Origin: Candidatus Acidiferrales bacterium
GTDB taxonomy: Bacteria > Acidobacteriota > Terriglobia > Acidiferrales > UBA7541
NCBI GenBank assembly: GCA_035934015.1
Contig: DASYYH010000016.1
Span: forward strand, 1 to 64,000
Direction of reading: 5' to 3'
DNA length: 64,000 bases
Shown here: piece after piece, positions 25,200 to 34,550 of the stretch
How the letters are laid out: every line of letters starts with the position of its first letter
Numbering within the stretch: the stretch's first letter is position 1
Notes under the pieces: generated by a model
Seen by the model: only the letters and a program-made list of their open reading frames with translations
Told to the model about the DNA's origin: nothing
The model's database searches: none
Program-made: the position numbers and the translations under genes

Positions 25200-26228
25200 A
25201 TGAAGAGCAAAATCCTGTCTTGCGTCGTCCTGGCTGTGTTTCTGATGGCAGCGCCCGGCTCTGCGCAAACAAGAAGGAGCGTTGTTCACCGGCCAGTGCG
25301 TGGCCGGACGAACAGTGCGTCGGTATATCCGATTCACGAAGGCTACGTGGATGCGCACGGCGTGATGATTTACTACGAAATGATTGGCCGCGGCACGCCT
25401 TTGATGATTCTGCACGGCGGGCCTGGCGCGTCACATGATTATTTTCTGCCTTATTTGCTTCCACTCGCGCGACATAACGAACTCGTGTTTATTGACGAAC
25501 GCGGCTCCGGCCGTTCACAAAAGCTTGGCGATCCTGCTGGCTACACAGTGGACAATATGGTGGAAGACGTCGAAGATGTGCGCGAGGCGCTGGACCTGGG
25601 CAAAATTACCCTGCTGGGACATTCCGCCGGCGGCGTTCTCGCCCAAGCATACGCTTTGAAGTACCAGAAAAACCTAACGCACTTGATTCTCTGCAGCACT
25701 TTTCCCAGTACAAAACAGATGAATGAAGTCCTGGCCCACATCAAAGAAAACATGTCACCGGAACTGCGCGAAAAGATCGACAACATGGAAAAGGCCGGCC
25801 TTTATGGCCACGGGCTTACGTATCAGCAAAATCGCTATACGGACGAATATATGATCGCTGCGTGGGGCGAAGGCTATTTTCCATATCTATACCAGAATCA
25901 TCCGGACCCCAATTACGATCCGGTAGCGAACGGCGTGATGTCCTGGGACCTCTATCGCGAAATGTGGGGTTCGGACGGCGAATTCGTCATCGACGGGAAC
26001 CTGAAATCCGTGGAATACGTTGATGCGCTACCGACAATCAAAGTGCCGACCTTGATCATCGCCGGCGATCACGATGAGTGCGATCCATCACTTTCAAAGG
26101 AAATGCACGAAAAAATTCCAGGCTCGCGACTCCTGATTCTTCCAAAGAGCGGCCATATGACCTTTGTCGACCAGCCGGACTTGTTCAACGGCGCCGTGAA
26201 TAGCTTTTTGCATCCCGGCGAGCGGTAG
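25200..26228 (+). CDS. Secreted alpha/beta hydrolase, proline iminopeptidase-like
   Basis: 342 residues, starting at ATG 25200 with GGGAGGAAAG upstream. A signal peptide (ILSCVVLAVFLMAAPGSAQ) precedes a canonical alpha/beta-hydrolase fold: oxyanion motif LHGGPGASHDYF, FIDERGSGRS, nucleophile elbow GHSAGG (Ser), a cap domain, acid AGDHDECDPS and catalytic His in SGHMTFV. HGGPG plus DERGSGRS points to the prolyl-aminopeptidase branch (S33), so release of N-terminal proline or a related amide/ester cleavage in the periplasm is likely. Its last 44 bp overlap the convergent lysA 3' end. Confidence 0.9.
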   Translation: MKSKILSCVVLAVFLMAAPGSAQTRRSVVHRPVRGRTNSASVYPIHEGYVDAHGVMIYYEMIGRGTPLMILHGGPGASHDYFLPYLLPLARHNELVFIDERGSGRSQKLGDPAGYTVDNMVEDVEDVREALDLGKITLLGHSAGGVLAQAYALKYQKNLTHLILCSTFPSTKQMNEVLAHIKENMSPELREKIDNMEKAGLYGHGLTYQQNRYTDEYMIAAWGEGYFPYLYQNHPDPNYDPVANGVMSWDLYREMWGSDGEFVIDGNLKSVEYVDALPTIKVPTLIIAGDHDECDPSLSKEMHEKIPGSRLLILPKSGHMTFVDQPDLFNGAVNSFLHPGER

Positions 26229-27558
26229 TCTTAGCAGCCTCTCGCGATTGGGGGTAATGCTCTCCACGAATCAAGTCAGCGCGCGATTCACGGCGACGAA
26301 CGAGGCGGAAACGCCCTCCTTCGACGAGAATTTCCGCCGCGCGAGGACGGGAATTGTAATTCGACGATTCCGCTGCGCCGTAGGCGCCCGCAACCCAGAT
26401 CACAAGAAGATCTCCGGAGTGAACTTCCGGCATGGACCAGTTGCGAAGGAAGAAATCGCCGGTCTCACATACCGGGCCCATGATGTCAACCGGCGAAAAT
26501 TCGGCGTTGGCTCTCGGGCGATTCACAGTCGTGATCGGATGCGTCGCATTATAGAGCGCGGGCCGAATCAGGTCGTTCATTGCGGCATCAACTATGACAA
26601 AGGTTTTGCCGTGCGTCCGCTTCGTGTAAAGCACTCGTGTCAACAGGACTCCCGCTGAACCAATCAGCGCCCTCCCAGGTTCGAGCAGCACATGGCATCC
26701 AAGCTTTCGTATTGCTGGGGCAAAGCTGGAGGCATATTCGCGCAGTGAAAGAGGATTTTCGGTTGCATATCGAATCCCCAGGCCGCCGCCGATGTCCAAA
26801 TAGCGCAACACAATTCCCTGCCGCGACAAGTCACGGAAATAATCTGCGAGGCGTCCAGCAAAGATCCGGAATGGCTCCATGCTCGTGATCTGCGAGCCAA
26901 TGTGGCCACTGATTCCCTTCCAATCAATCCACAGAGATTGCCTGTGGCGCAAATAAAGTCTGCGAGCCTCCGGCCAATCGACACCGAATTTATGCCGATG
27001 ATCCCCAGTAGCAATATGAGGATGGCCGCCCGCGCCAACATCTGGATTCACGCGAATCGCCGACGGAGCGGCAACGCGCAATCGCGATGCCTCGCTCGCG
27101 AGAACCTCTAGTTCTTCCTCTGATTCGACATTGAAGAGCAGAATCTCCGCCCGCAGTGCCTCGCGAATTTCTTCGCGCTTTTTGCCGACTCCAGAAAACA
27201 CGATGCGCCGGCCTGGAACTCCGGCGCGCTGCAGGCGAAACAATTCGCCGCGGGAAACAATATCGAAACTGCTGCCCAGATGGGCAAGGGCACGAAGCAC
27301 GGCTAAGTTCGAGTTCGCCTTCACTGCGTAGCACACCGTGGACGGTACTCTGCCCAATTCGCTCTGAATAGCCCGACGAAAATCGCGATACGCTGCGGAA
27401 AATGCGGCATTACTGTAAACATATGCCGGAGTGTCTGCGCGATCCGCAATCTTCGCGAGCGCGACTCCTTCACAATGGAGAGACCCGTGGCGATATTCGA
27501 AACACGGCGTATAGATCGCCGGGTCGAGAAACTCCGAGCGACTGTCCTTCGATTTCAA
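26185..27558 (-). CDS. lysA: Diaminopimelate decarboxylase
   Basis: Last step of lysine synthesis: meso-diaminopimelate to L-lysine. The 457 residues carry the PLP lysine in CYAVKANSN (Lys80), SRGELFRLQRAG, HKFGVDW, GISGHIGSQI, LDIGGGLGIRY, LEPGRALIG, GPVCETGDFF (active-site Cys-Glu) and GAYGAAESSNYNSRP. The start is inferred as TTG 27558, 8 bp after the stop of the upstream phosphatase gene; longer frames run inside that gene. The C-terminus is about 40 residues longer than usual and is the part that overlaps the convergent hydrolase. Confidence 0.95.
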   Translation of the reverse strand: MKSKDSRSEFLDPAIYTPCFEYRHGSLHCEGVALAKIADRADTPAYVYSNAAFSAAYRDFRRAIQSELGRVPSTVCYAVKANSNLAVLRALAHLGSSFDIVSRGELFRLQRAGVPGRRIVFSGVGKKREEIREALRAEILLFNVESEEELEVLASEASRLRVAAPSAIRVNPDVGAGGHPHIATGDHRHKFGVDWPEARRLYLRHRQSLWIDWKGISGHIGSQITSMEPFRIFAGRLADYFRDLSRQGIVLRYLDIGGGLGIRYATENPLSLREYASSFAPAIRKLGCHVLLEPGRALIGSAGVLLTRVLYTKRTHGKTFVIVDAAMNDLIRPALYNATHPITTVNRPRANAEFSPVDIMGPVCETGDFFLRNWSMPEVHSGDLLVIWVAGAYGAAESSNYNSRPRAAEILVEGGRFRLVRRRESRADLIRGEHYPQSREAAKTTARRDAKSYSRRR

Positions 27559-27566
27559 GGGGATTC

Positions 27567-29318
27567 TTATACCACTTTCAGGACGACAAGGGTGCGATCG
27601 TCGGAAGGATGAGTCCCTCCTGAGAAATGATCGACATCCGTCAGGATTCGATCCGCGATTTCCGCGGCAGTCAGCTTCGGATCGGAAGCCACAACCTCTG
27701 CCAGCCTCCGCCATCCATAGAACTGCCCCTGCAAATTTTGCGTGTCGGTCACGCCATCCGAATAGAGCACGAGCGTGTCGCCACTGGAAAGCACGAGGCT
27801 AAGCTCATCATAAGAAGCGTCATCGAACATGCCGACGGGGAAACCCGTAACGGGAACCTTCTCACAGCGGCCATTCTGGAAAATCAGAGGTTGTTCCTGG
27901 CCGGCATTGGCCATGCGCAAAATGCGATTCTGAGGATCCCAGCAGAGAAAGCACATCGTCATAAAGCGGCCTTCGATGCGGCGCTCGCAAATAATCTGAT
28001 TGAGTTTCTTCAGTGCAAGCGCGGGTGCGAGTCGTTGCGCCGCGTGACTGCGCATGATTCCGATAGCCGCAGAGCCATAAAGAGCAGCCGCGCTGCCCTT
28101 TCCGCTGACATCGCCTAGGACAATATCGAGTTGGCCGGAGCTATGAGGAAGAAAATCGTAAAGGTCGCCGCACAACTCGCGCGAAGACACGACGCGCGCC
28201 GCGATATCCAGCCCATATTCCTGGCCCGGAACCGGAGGTAAGAGAGCTGATTGGAGACGGCGCGCTGCGTTCAAGTCTCTTTCCATACGCGCTTCATCGC
28301 GCGCGACCTGCTCATAGAGTCTGGCATTCTCGATTGAAACAGCGAGATGCGAAGCAAGGATCGAAAGTGCCTGCACGTGATCTGGAGTAAAATAATTTAG
28401 CTGCGGGCTTTCCAAATCGAGCACGCCGATGACGCGATTCTTGTACAGCAGCGGAATCGCAAGTTCCGAACGCGTCTCAGGGTTCAGTGAAATATACCGT
28501 GGATCGAACGAAACATCAGGAACGACGATTGGACGGCGCAGTGTCGCCGCGGCACCCACAATCCCTTCCTGCGGTGCGACAACGGAACGCTCCTGAATAT
28601 GCTGGCCAAATTTCACGTTGAGGCGATGGCGGAAGACACGCTCCGTTTCGTCGTACAAAAGAATCGAAAAAATCTGATAGTCGATGACGCGCTTGACCAT
28701 TTCCGCAGCGCGGCGAAGCACACCTTCTACGTCGAGCAGAGAATTCGTTTCGCGGGCAACCTCGTTGAGCAGGAGGAGAGTCTCCGTCTGGCGCCGCGTG
28801 CGCTCGAACAAACGTGCGTTCTCAATCGCGCTTGCAATTCGCGTGGCAAGCATCACCAGAATACTCTGCTGATCCGGCGTAAAGTAATCGACCTGGCGGC
28901 TTTCGATGTCCAGCACGCCGACAACGCGGCCTTGAAGCAGAAGCGGCACGGCAAGCTCGGAGCGGACAGCATCGAGCGCATTCAAGTACCGCGGGTCCTT
29001 GCGCACGTCGCTGACACGCACGGGACGCGCGAGCGATACGGCTGTGCCGATGATGCCCTGGCCAACGGGAATCTTCCAGTTTTCGACGACTTCCTGTCGA
29101 TGTCCGATGGCGAAGCGGAAATTCAGCAGATGTGTATTCTCGTCGAGAAGCAAAACCGCGAAAATTTCATAATCGATGAGGCGCTTGATCTGGGCAGCGG
29201 CGTGCGCCAATACTTGATCCAGATCGAGCGACGCATTGATTTCCTGGCCGATTTCCGCCATCGTCGCGAGGACTTCGGCAGGAAGTTCTGTACCTTCGTT
29301 TAGTTTCGTTGGATCCAT
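27567..29318 (-). CDS. GAF-GAF-PP2C (RsbU/SpoIIE-type) serine phosphatase
   Basis: 583 residues: GAF domain 1 (about 25-175), GAF domain 2 (about 195-345), a short helical linker (ARMERDLNAARRLQSALLPP) and a SpoIIE-type PP2C domain (about 375-583) with metal motifs GDVSGKGSAAALYGS and LYSDGVTDTQN. Such proteins dephosphorylate anti-anti-sigma factors in partner-switching pathways in response to signals sensed by the GAF domains. The two GAF domains are similar to each other (RSELAVPLL / RSELAIPLL, GVLDIES / GVLDLES), so they arose by duplication. No RsbV/RsbW partner is nearby. A TATAAT (29380-29385 on the reverse strand) lies upstream. lysA follows 8 bp downstream. Confidence 0.92.
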   Translation of the reverse strand: MDPTKLNEGTELPAEVLATMAEIGQEINASLDLDQVLAHAAAQIKRLIDYEIFAVLLLDENTHLLNFRFAIGHRQEVVENWKIPVGQGIIGTAVSLARPVRVSDVRKDPRYLNALDAVRSELAVPLLLQGRVVGVLDIESRQVDYFTPDQQSILVMLATRIASAIENARLFERTRRQTETLLLLNEVARETNSLLDVEGVLRRAAEMVKRVIDYQIFSILLYDETERVFRHRLNVKFGQHIQERSVVAPQEGIVGAAATLRRPIVVPDVSFDPRYISLNPETRSELAIPLLYKNRVIGVLDLESPQLNYFTPDHVQALSILASHLAVSIENARLYEQVARDEARMERDLNAARRLQSALLPPVPGQEYGLDIAARVVSSRELCGDLYDFLPHSSGQLDIVLGDVSGKGSAAALYGSAAIGIMRSHAAQRLAPALALKKLNQIICERRIEGRFMTMCFLCWDPQNRILRMANAGQEQPLIFQNGRCEKVPVTGFPVGMFDDASYDELSLVLSSGDTLVLYSDGVTDTQNLQGQFYGWRRLAEVVASDPKLTAAEIADRILTDVDHFSGGTHPSDDRTLVVLKVV

Positions 29319-29487
29319 AACCTTTCATTGGATGCCACTTTTGCACACAAAGACTCGTGTGTTTGCTTGCGAGGGAAACATTATAACAGCCCGCTTCGAA
29401 TTATCTGATACCGAAAAGGACGGAATGTGAATGAAATCGCCCCGACCGCTTCGCTAAAACTACGCAAGGACGTCAGAGAAATGGATC

Positions 29488-30177
29488 TCACTTTTCAGCG
29501 GCGCGAACCTGTTCTATGATTTTTACCCCGGAACTTGTTCCGATCCGCGTTGCTCCCGCGGCGAGCATCTTCTTCAGATCCTCAAGCGTGCGTATGCCGC
29601 CGGCGGCTTTGACACCCATCCTGGGACCAACGACAGCGCGCATCAGGGCGACGTCTTCCACCGTTGCACCGCTCGGGCCGAAACCAGTGGAGGTTTTCAC
29701 AAAATCGGCGCCTGCATTTTTCGCGGCGCGGCAAGCAGATTTCTTTTCCTCATTCGAAAGCAATCCATTTTCCAGGATAACTTTGCAAATCGCGTCCCCG
29801 CGGTGACACGTCTCAACGACGCTTCGAATATCTGATTCCATCGCTTCCAAACTCCCGGATTTGAGTGCTCCGATGTTGATGACCATGTCGATTTCCCGGG
29901 CACCCAAGCTGATTGCATTCCCAGCTTCTAGCGCTTTCGCCGCTGTAAACGTCGCACCCAAAGGAAAGCCGGCGACCGTACATACTTTTACTTCGGAGCC
30001 ACGAACCAACTTCGCAGCCAGCGCCACATACCATGGATTTATACAAACGGATGCAAACTCAAATTTGACAGCTTCTTCGCAGAGCGTGCGAATCTGTGCA
30101 TCTGTCGCTTCCGGCTTCAAAAGCGTGTGGTCAATGAGTTTCGCTATCCCCCGAGTTTTGCTGGAGGCTCGCGCCAC
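29488..30177 (-). CDS. deoC: Deoxyribose-phosphate aldolase
   Basis: Cleaves 2-deoxyribose 5-phosphate to glyceraldehyde 3-phosphate and acetaldehyde, the step after DeoB in deoxynucleoside catabolism. The 229 residues show [42 protein letters not shown], the Schiff-base lysine in [14 protein letters not shown], and [12 protein letters not shown]. The GTG start shares its first base with the hpt stop (TAGTG), so the two are translationally coupled, a salvage pairing. The 169-bp gap downstream holds the promoter region of the phosphatase gene. Confidence 0.97.
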   Translation of the reverse strand: MARASSKTRGIAKLIDHTLLKPEATDAQIRTLCEEAVKFEFASVCINPWYVALAAKLVRGSEVKVCTVAGFPLGATFTAAKALEAGNAISLGAREIDMVINIGALKSGSLEAMESDIRSVVETCHRGDAICKVILENGLLSNEEKKSACRAAKNAGADFVKTSTGFGPSGATVEDVALMRAVVGPRMGVKAAGGIRTLEDLKKMLAAGATRIGTSSGVKIIEQVRAAEK

Positions 30178-30743
30178 TAATCACCTTTATCCGGAAGCAT
30201 AGTCAGGATGCAAACATCCTTCAGATTGCGATAGCGCTCGCCGTAATCGAGCCCATAGCCAACGACAAATTCATTAGGAATTGTGAAGCCGACATAGTCA
30301 GCCCTTATATTCTCGATGCGGCGAGATGGCTTGTCGAGCAACGTGGCAATCTTGAGCGTTTTCGGTTTTCTCTCCATCAGAATGCGGCAGAGATAGCTGA
30401 GCGTGAGACCCGTATCAAGTATATCTTCGACGAGAACCACGTTGAGCCCTTGAACGCTGCTGTCGAGATCCTTGTTCAAACGCACCTGGCCGGACGATTC
30501 CTTCCCTTTGCCATAGCTTGCCACGGCCATGAAGTCGATCGAAGTCTCGAGATCGATTTCGCGGATCAAGTCCGCTAGAAAAACGCACGCGCCCTTCAAT
30601 ATACCGATCAAGTGCAAGCGCTCTCCCGAAAAATCGCGCGATATCTCGCGCGCGACCTCGCGAACGCGCCTTCGGATCACCGACTGACGCACCAAAATTT
30701 TCAGATGGCCTTTGCTCCCAATCTTGACATGAGATTTTCGCAT
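30177..30743 (-). CDS. hpt: Hypoxanthine phosphoribosyltransferase
   Basis: Salvages hypoxanthine (and guanine) with PRPP to IMP/GMP. The 188 residues contain [39 protein letters not shown], the PRPP-binding motif [25 protein letters not shown] and the purine contact [19 protein letters not shown] 30743 gives the normal length; an in-frame extension to 30839 is not conserved. It forms a purine/deoxynucleoside salvage unit with deoC, whose start it overlaps by one base. Confidence 0.96.
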   Translation of the reverse strand: MRKSHVKIGSKGHLKILVRQSVIRRRVREVAREISRDFSGERLHLIGILKGACVFLADLIREIDLETSIDFMAVASYGKGKESSGQVRLNKDLDSSVQGLNVVLVEDILDTGLTLSYLCRILMERKPKTLKIATLLDKPSRRIENIRADYVGFTIPNEFVVGYGLDYGERYRNLKDVCILTMLPDKGD

Positions 30744-30845
30744 GGCCGTGGGGAGGCTTCGCAACTCCTGTCGAAAGGCGGCTAATCTACCGCAGGGCTG
30801 CGCAGATGACAAGCCGGACACAGAGCAACCGCCCTTCACCGAAAA

Positions 30846-32684
30846 TCACGCCGGAGCGTCGATGCTGGCGCGGATCTGCTGCCAGCGGCGAGGCCGGCGC
30901 TTGGCGTCGAGAACTTTCTTTCGGAGGCGGATCGATTGTGGCGTGACTTCAACAAATTCATCATCGGCGATAAATTCAATGGCCATCTCAAGCGTCAGAG
31001 CTCGATGGGGCACCAGGCGAATGGCTTCATCGGCAGTCGAAGCGCGCATGTTGGTCTGCTTTTTTTCTTTCGTAACATTGACGTCCATGTCGGCCTCGCG
31101 TGAATTTTCGCCGATAATCATGCCTTCGTAAACTTCAGCCCCCGGACCGACGAACAGCTCGCCGCGTTCCTGTAGGTTCCACAGCGCGAAGGCCGTCGTC
31201 TTCCCAGGCCGGTCGGCAACGAGCGCTCCCGTATTGCGCGACGCAAGCTCGCCCGCATATTCCGTCCAGCCTTCGAAAAGCGAATGAAGCAAGCACGTGC
31301 CACGCGTGTCTGTAAGGAGCTGTCCGCGCAGACCGATCAATCCGCGCGAAGGAATTTTGAACTCCATGCGGACGCGCCCGGATCCGTGGTTTACCATCTT
31401 TCCCAGCTCCGCGCGCCGGCTGCCCAGTGTTTCCATCACGACGCCCACGAAATTCTCGGGGCAATCGACGACCAGGAGCTCGACGGGTTCGAGACGCCGT
31501 CCGTTCTCCGCGCGCACCACAATCTCCGGCTTGCCGACCATCAACTCATAGCCTTCGCGGCGCATCGTTTCAATGAGAATCGCCAGTTGCAGCTCGCCGC
31601 GGCCGAGCACGCGGAATGAGTCCGTGGAGCCGGAATCTTCGACGCGAATCGAAACGTTTGTCAGTAATTCCTTTTGCAAGCGGTCGCGAATATCGCGCGA
31701 CGTGACGAACTGCCCTTCCCGGCCGGCGAGCGGTGACGTGTTGATCGTAAAAATCATCGCTAACGTTGGCTCGTCAATCATCAGCGGCTCGCACGGCGCG
31801 GAGGTTTCCAGGTTCGTGAGCGTTTCGCCGATTTGAATTCCCTCGACTCCCGCGATGGCCACAATATCGCCAGCTAGAACTTCGTCCGCCTCATCGCGCT
31901 CCAGCCCTCGGAACGTGAAAAGTTTCGTGATCACCGTGGGGACGACTTCTCCGGAAAGTTTTGCGATGCCCACTTCTGCTCCGCGTCGCAGCGTCCCATT
32001 GAAAACACGGCCGATGGCAATACGCCCAAGAAAATCGCTATAGTCCAGGTTCGTCACCTGAATCTGCAGAGGAGCGGAGGAATCTCCGCTCGGAGCAGGG
32101 ATGGCGGAGACAATCGTTTCAAAGAGCGGTTGAAGGTTCATCGAACTGTCGTTCAGTTCGCGGTGCGCTACGCCAGTCTTTGCGTTCGTGTATAACACGG
32201 GAAAATCGAGTTGTTCTTCGGTGGCATCCAAGTCGATGAAGAGGTCGTAGATTTCGTCCAGCACTTCTTTTGCGCGTGCATCGGTGCGATCAATCTTATT
32301 CAGCACTACGATCGGCGGAAGTTTCGCCTGCAACGCCTTTTGCAGCACGTAACGCGTCTGTGGGAGCGGCCCTTCGCTCGCGTCGACGAGCAAGAGCACG
32401 CCATCGACCATGCGCAATGCGCGCTCGACTTCGCCCCCGAAATCGCTATGCCCCGGCGTGTCCACGATATTGATCTTCGTTTCGCCATAAAAAAGAGCGG
32501 TGTTTTTCGCCAAAATCGTAATACCGCGCTCGCGCTCGAGATCATTCGAGTCCATCACGCGCTCGGCCACGACTTGATTCGCGCGAAAAATTCCGCTCTG
32601 CCGCAACATGGCGTCCACGAGCGTCGTTTTGCCGTGGTCAACATGCGCGATGATGGCAATATTTCGAATCGGTTGATGGGACAT
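30846..32684 (-). CDS. typA: Ribosome-associated GTPase TypA/BipA
   Basis: A translational GTPase of the EF-G fold that aids 50S assembly and stress adaptation. The 612 residues show the G1 motif [16 protein letters not shown]2 RERGITI, G3 [13 protein letters not shown]4 [10 protein letters not shown], the beta-barrel domain (about 200-300), EF-G-like domains (about 310-480; the [18 protein letters not shown] segment), and the BipA-specific C-terminal domain with [18 protein letters not shown] and PKTLKI-like spacing to the end. The ATG has AAGGAG upstream. It leads the reverse-strand run typA-hpt-deoC. Confidence 0.98.
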   Translation of the reverse strand: MSHQPIRNIAIIAHVDHGKTTLVDAMLRQSGIFRANQVVAERVMDSNDLERERGITILAKNTALFYGETKINIVDTPGHSDFGGEVERALRMVDGVLLLVDASEGPLPQTRYVLQKALQAKLPPIVVLNKIDRTDARAKEVLDEIYDLFIDLDATEEQLDFPVLYTNAKTGVAHRELNDSSMNLQPLFETIVSAIPAPSGDSSAPLQIQVTNLDYSDFLGRIAIGRVFNGTLRRGAEVGIAKLSGEVVPTVITKLFTFRGLERDEADEVLAGDIVAIAGVEGIQIGETLTNLETSAPCEPLMIDEPTLAMIFTINTSPLAGREGQFVTSRDIRDRLQKELLTNVSIRVEDSGSTDSFRVLGRGELQLAILIETMRREGYELMVGKPEIVVRAENGRRLEPVELLVVDCPENFVGVVMETLGSRRAELGKMVNHGSGRVRMEFKIPSRGLIGLRGQLLTDTRGTCLLHSLFEGWTEYAGELASRNTGALVADRPGKTTAFALWNLQERGELFVGPGAEVYEGMIIGENSREADMDVNVTKEKKQTNMRASTADEAIRLVPHRALTLEMAIEFIADDEFVEVTPQSIRLRKKVLDAKRRPRRWQQIRASIDAPA

Positions 32685-32973
32685 TTCGATCCTATGCTAC
32701 ACCTTTCTCCTTACTTCATTGTCGCCCGCGTCACCAATTGCCCTTGATGACGCGCAAATACAGCGACATTTCTCTCTCATTGTTTCGTCGAATGCCTGAA
32801 TCCCAGCTCGGCAACCCTGAAGTGCAGCAGAAAGGAAGCAAATCGAGCCACAGAGCGCTAGACTTGCACGAATTGCGATTCTTGCGCTCCAACCACTGTA
32901 TCTAATTTAGCACGGATAGGCAGGAAATGGATAAATTTGCCGAGAACGCGATTTGCTCGCAGTCGGGACGAAA
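32685..32973. other. Intergenic region upstream of typA
   Basis: These 289 bp lie between the typA start and the end of the response-regulator gene, both on the reverse strand. They should hold the typA promoter, but I see no strong -35/-10 pair. An in-frame forward run through the region has no start signal and no recognisable protein. Confidence 0.4.
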
Positions 32974-33936
32974 TCATTCTACCCTCGACATTTCTATATC
33001 ATCTGTAACGGCCCGGCTCGCGACGGAAAGGGAACACAGTTCTACACGGTTTCTGCCGTTTTTCTTGGCACACTGAGCCGCTGCGTTGGCACTGCGCAAT
33101 ACCGCGGCTGCCGTCGGCAATTCGTTTCGCCATGTGGAGAGAGCGCCAACGCTGAGAGTCAAGTTGACCGGGCCGGCGCTCGTGGGAACGGGTGCGGAAC
33201 AGACGGTCTTGCGAATCTCTTCGGCCTTGTCACGCGTCGCGACCGTATCGCAGCCGGGCAGGAGAATCATGAACTCCTCGCTGGCAAGACGGCCTACGGT
33301 ATCGAATCCCCGGACGGATGTCAGTATGCGTCGAACCGCGCCCTGCAAAGCCTCGTCTCCGGCGTAGATTCCCTTCGCATTATTGACCTGCCTGAAATTG
33401 TCAAACGCGATAAGCATGACTCCGAGTGGGTGAAACTCGCCCTGTGCGCGGTCCAGTTCGCGTTCCAGCCTGTCCAACAGAACGTCACGGCTCCAGGCCC
33501 CTGTGAGCAAATCGTGGGTGGACTTGAAGCGTACGATTTCGCGCGCCTGGATCAGGTCGTCTTGCATTTTCAAAATCCGTTCGCCGATTCCCAGCCGTGC
33601 GCGAAGCTCCGCGGGGTCACACGGCTTCGTCAAATAATCGTCGGCGCCCGATCGGAGTCCTTCAGCGATGTCTGTCTGCGCCGTCCGTCCAGTCAGAAGA
33701 ATTGCATATACGTACCTTTCTTCACGCCGCGCGCGCAATTTCCTGCAGATGTCCAGCCCGCTCAAGTCCGGCATCATCCAATCAAGCAAAACAAGCCGCG
33801 GGCTTCCGCTCGACTGCAGAACATTCCATGCTTCCGCTCCATTTTCGGCGATTTGCACATCACAGCCCCACTTATCAAGCAGTTCAAGCAGCATCATTCT
33901 CGAGTTGCGATCATCCTCCGCAAGCAAGATTCTCAT
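32974..33936 (-). CDS. Response regulator with degenerate GGDEF domain
   Basis: 320 residues. The receiver domain (1-120) has acidic pocket EDD (7-9), phospho-acceptor Asp52 (LLDWMMPDL), Thr82 and Lys104 (YLTKPCD). A linker helix leads to a GGDEF-fold domain (about 137-300) starting at THDLLTGAWSRDVLLDRLERE. The signature reads ASEEF (218-222) instead of GGDEF, and the first metal-binding Asp is Ala177, so cyclic-di-GMP synthesis is unlikely. The inhibitory-site pattern RxxD is kept (Arg209-Asp212), so it may bind c-di-GMP (inference). Its ATG overlaps the stop of an Hpt-protein gene by 4 bp, so phosphotransfer between the two is likely. Confidence 0.9.
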   Translation of the reverse strand: MRILLAEDDRNSRMMLLELLDKWGCDVQIAENGAEAWNVLQSSGSPRLVLLDWMMPDLSGLDICRKLRARREERYVYAILLTGRTAQTDIAEGLRSGADDYLTKPCDPAELRARLGIGERILKMQDDLIQAREIVRFKSTHDLLTGAWSRDVLLDRLERELDRAQGEFHPLGVMLIAFDNFRQVNNAKGIYAGDEALQGAVRRILTSVRGFDTVGRLASEEFMILLPGCDTVATRDKAEEIRKTVCSAPVPTSAGPVNLTLSVGALSTWRNELPTAAAVLRSANAAAQCAKKNGRNRVELCSLSVASRAVTDDIEMSRVE

Positions 33937-34334
33937 TGGCTTAACGCCTCACAAGCCGTAAGCAAGAGCGGTTTCAATAATTCGACCTCACGGCGCAGAA
34001 CCGCGAATTCAACCGTCGCGCCGGACATATTCCCGCTATGCCCCATCTGCTCAAGACGCGCCGCCGACTCAACCGCAAGAGGAGCTGCAAAGTTACTCAC
34101 CGCGCCCTTAAATGTGTGCGCCGCGACATAGACTTTTCTCGCGTCGCCTGAAGCTACAGCTTGTTCGAGTTCTGTAAGATGCGTCTCCGACTCCATCAGA
34201 AACGCACGGACCATCTCAGTCAGCAAGGCTGTATCGCCAAGCATGTGTTCAAGCAATTCCTTGCGATTTAAGCGGCGATCGTCGTGTTCCGGTGTCAATA
34301 TTGGATTCGAATGCTGCGCAGTGTTTGAACTCAC
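33933..34334 (-). CDS. Histidine phosphotransfer (Hpt) domain protein
   Basis: 133 residues made of a four-helix Hpt bundle: LEHMLGDTALLTEMVRAFLM, LTELEQAVASGDARKVYVA, phospho-histidine motif AAHTFKGAVSNF (His73), and AARLEQMG. The first 20 residues are polar and disordered. It has no kinase domain, so it needs a hybrid kinase encoded elsewhere. Translational coupling to the response regulator (ATGA overlap) marks it as the likely phosphodonor. The next upstream operon on this strand encodes an RND pump, 216 bp away; a regulatory link is not shown. Confidence 0.9.
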   Translation of the reverse strand: MSSNTAQHSNPILTPEHDDRRLNRKELLEHMLGDTALLTEMVRAFLMESETHLTELEQAVASGDARKVYVAAHTFKGAVSNFAAPLAVESAARLEQMGHSGNMSGATVEFAVLRREVELLKPLLLTACEALSQ

Positions 34335-34550
34335 AATCGACCTCGCAATCTCTCGAGCTATGCCTGCGGAGAAACCCTATCGGTACCTCATACGAAGAAG
34401 GCACCACTAATCAACCACATCGGCAAACCATAAAAATGCTTTAGCTGAAAAATAGCGTTCTGCGATTATCAAACCGGTGGTTCATTGTGGCACACCGACA
34501 GAAAATCGAGGGATCGAGCGCGCACAAACACTGTGCTGGCAGAATCTATC

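Noticed and set aside
32953-34131. A 392-codon forward open frame opposite the response regulator
   Set aside because: It crosses two reverse-strand genes with clear domains and shows no recognisable protein pattern.
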